Below, piece after piece: positions 62,674 through 64,000 of a stretch of DNA of 64,000 nucleotides (the stretch's first letter is position 1; the number at the start of each line of letters is the position of its first letter). The notes under the pieces are model-generated. The model was not told where the DNA came from and did not search any database. It saw only the letters and a program-made list of their open reading frames with translations. The position numbers and the translations under genes were made by a program. This stretch comes from Ectothiorhodospira haloalkaliphila ATCC 51935 (GTDB lineage: Bacteria > Pseudomonadota > Gammaproteobacteria > Ectothiorhodospirales > Ectothiorhodospiraceae), in contig NZ_KK214996.1 of NCBI RefSeq assembly GCF_000633935.1, positions 699,880-763,879 on the forward strand, in the 5' to 3' direction.

Positions 62674-63588
62674 TCAGCGATGATGGTATTTTTTCAGGAG
62701 ATCGCCCAGATAGTTGGCCACCCCTCTTGGCAATGCACGCAACCAGAGAAGTCGACGGGGAACCTCGCGCCATTGCTCATTCAAGGCACAACCGGCGTGC
62801 AGTCCATACCGAATGAACTCCGCATAATGCCTGACCCGCTCAGACGTACTTAAGAAACACTGATGAAAACATACATCATCTCTCCAATAAGCCAGCAATC
62901 CCTTCACATTGCGTAGACGTCGCCTCGAAGAGGTGGCAGTCAACCCATTTTTGGCAAAATCAACTATCTGAACCGGCTGATTGACGCAACGGAGGCTATA
63001 TCGATGTGCAATCTGCTTCCAGATGTAGCTAGGTCGAACATGAGTCTCACCAGCAAAAACCGGATAGGGATACTGCCTCAATACATCAACCCGCAAAGCG
63101 GATCGCTTTTCTCCACAAATGCCCTGCAAGCCACGCAGCTCAAGATAGTTCCCATCCCAGATATCGCGTGGATAAGCCGTCCCATGCAACCTACCTTCAC
63201 TGGTAACGCACAACCCTTCAACACCCGCGCATGTCAGTCGTTGCTCCGGAGATAAACTCAACCAGGCCTTGGCCAGTATACCCAAAGCACCCGGGGTCAA
63301 CCTGTCGTCTGAGTCCAGAACCATGAATAGCTCACCCTTTGCCGCCGAGACACCCCGATTATGAGCTACATGCTTCCCACCATTGGCCTGATAAATGTAG
63401 CGCACGCTTATACCATTTACTTTCGACCAACGGGCCACGACATCATCGGTGGCATCGGTTGAGCCATCATCGACAACGATAATCTCCCAGGAACTGCAGG
63501 ACTGAGCTGTTATACTATCAAGCGCACGAGCGATAACCTGCCCCCGGTTATAGGCTGGAATGAATATGGAAAACAATGGACTTGTCAT
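62674..63588 (-). CDS. Glycosyltransferase family 2
   Basis: 304-residue GT-A glycosyltransferase. N-terminal domain (about 5-110) with FSIFIPAYNRG, the nucleotide motif VVDDGSTDATD (38-48) and the metal-binding DSDD near 100. No membrane segments. It faces the ParB-like gene (convergent, 4 nt between stops). Donor sugar unknown; O-antigen or core assembly is implied by context. Confidence 0.88.
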   Translation of the reverse strand: MTSPLFSIFIPAYNRGQVIARALDSITAQSCSSWEIIVVDDGSTDATDDVVARWSKVNGISVRYIYQANGGKHVAHNRGVSAAKGELFMVLDSDDRLTPGALGILAKAWLSLSPEQRLTCAGVEGLCVTSEGRLHGTAYPRDIWDGNYLELRGLQGICGEKRSALRVDVLRQYPYPVFAGETHVRPSYIWKQIAHRYSLRCVNQPVQIVDFAKNGLTATSSRRRLRNVKGLLAYWRDDVCFHQCFLSTSERVRHYAEFIRYGLHAGCALNEQWREVPRRLLWLRALPRGVANYLGDLLKKYHHR

Positions 63589-64000
63589 GTATTGAACCCA
63601 GAGTCACCAGCAGCCGGCTGTCACACCCTCTGCAAATATGAACATGAACCACACCAACACCCCCTCCATGACTAATACCAACATGACCGCGCGGGCAATA
63701 TGCGGAATCTGGCGACGCCTACCCGTAGGGGCTGGAAGACTACTGGAACCCTTGCAGGACCAAACCACAGTCATCCAGTCATTCCCGGGCGCCACGAGGA
63801 TTGCAATCAATCCTCACAGCATCAGGCAGCGCCTGAGCAAACCCGAAAAATCAAGTCGAGCCCGCAGAAGAAGATTCTTCCTGAAGGACGAGGGGGGCTG
63901 GCTGCAGACCGATTTCCGTAAATCATACCAATACCAGTTGATCCAAGACATCTAGAATCACCAGGACGATCTTACTACCAGTGCCACCTACCAGGATCTT
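63589..64000. other. Window end without a supported gene
   Basis: 412 nt in which I see no convincing gene. A short minus-strand frame (63604-63810, 68 codons) would encode one hydrophobic helix near its C-terminus, and a 105-codon plus-strand frame overlaps it; neither has a clear ribosome site or family likeness. A small inverted repeat, GAGGATTG-CAAT-CAATCCTC, is at 63796-63815. The region may hold the promoter of the GT2 gene or decayed sequence. Confidence 0.4.
63796..63815. repeat. Short inverted repeat
   Basis: Perfect 8-bp arms GAGGATTG and CAATCCTC with a CAAT loop. No T-run follows; purpose unknown. Confidence 0.5.

Noticed and set aside
63604-63955. Two short overlapping frames at the right end, one with a hydrophobic helix
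   Set aside because: No family resemblance, no ribosome site, and they overlap on opposite strands.

Overview
The window is a high-GC stretch of a gammaproteobacterial chromosome. The combination of dcw cluster, petABC-sspAB, murA-his, mla/lpt/rpoN/PTS-Ntr and rnpB fits the Chromatiales/Ectothiorhodospiraceae best, but that placement is an inference from gene order and product similarity, without any database comparison. Almost every gene is a recognisable core gene. The last ~5 kb is AT-richer and looks like a variable LPS/O-antigen region.

Layout: (1) 1-15.2 kb, minus strand: a compact division and cell-wall (dcw) operon, mraZ-rsmH-ftsL-ftsI-murE-murF-mraY-murD-ftsW-murG-murC-murB-ddl-ftsQ, with mostly 4-nt overlaps. 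It is preceded by a strong sigma70-like promoter and three 10-bp-phased MraZ operator boxes. (2) 15.2-15.8 kb: the RNase P RNA gene with its own promoter, plus a plus-strand intrinsic terminator that hints at a small RNA. (3) 15.9-21.2 kb: rsmI, divergent from lpoA-yraN-diaA and a GlcD-like flavoprotein. (4) 21.2-27.6 kb: a nested inverted-repeat element, then sspB-sspA-petC-petB-petA (stringent-starvation proteins and the bc1 complex) on the minus strand, a Nif3-family gene and a divergent DegS-type protease. (5) 27.6-36.3 kb, minus strand: mlaFEDCB-murA-hisG-DAHP synthase-hisD-hisC, supplying phospholipid transport, the first peptidoglycan step and histidine and aromatic synthesis. (6) 37.0-45.4 kb, plus strand: kdsD-kdsC-lptC-lptA-lptB-rpoN-hpf-ptsN-hprK-rapZ-IIA(Man)-HPr, linking KDO synthesis and LPS export with sigma54 and an incomplete phosphorelay PTS. 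(7) 45.4-52.4 kb: thiC under a TPP riboswitch, a two-domain PPK2-type phosphotransferase, then a Pcm-like methyltransferase, rhodanese, tolC and an isochorismatase-family hydrolase. (8) 52.4-58.7 kb: LPS core genes (waaA, hldE, an LpxL-like acyltransferase, a GT4 and a heptosyltransferase) interspersed with repeat elements. (9) 58.7-64 kb: a P-loop kinase, a sulfotransferase, an O-antigen ligase/polymerase, a protein with a ParB-like HRLA motif and a GT2 glycosyltransferase.

The genes together form an envelope-biogenesis block: peptidoglycan precursors, septum assembly, LPS sugar synthesis (KDO, heptose), lipid A acylation, core glycosylation, LPS export (Lpt) and outer-membrane lipid asymmetry (Mla).

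The least ordinary signals are: a probable AUU start codon for mlaF; two copies of a ~240-bp element built from nested inverted repeats whose arms vary in a compensated way; a possible small RNA between rnpB and mraZ; a DAHP synthase gene placed inside the his genes; a cytochrome b with PVWY instead of PEWY and a wider helix-D histidine spacing; and an unfamiliar ParB-like protein in the glycan cluster. I saw no CRISPR array, tRNA, complete insertion sequence or prophage.
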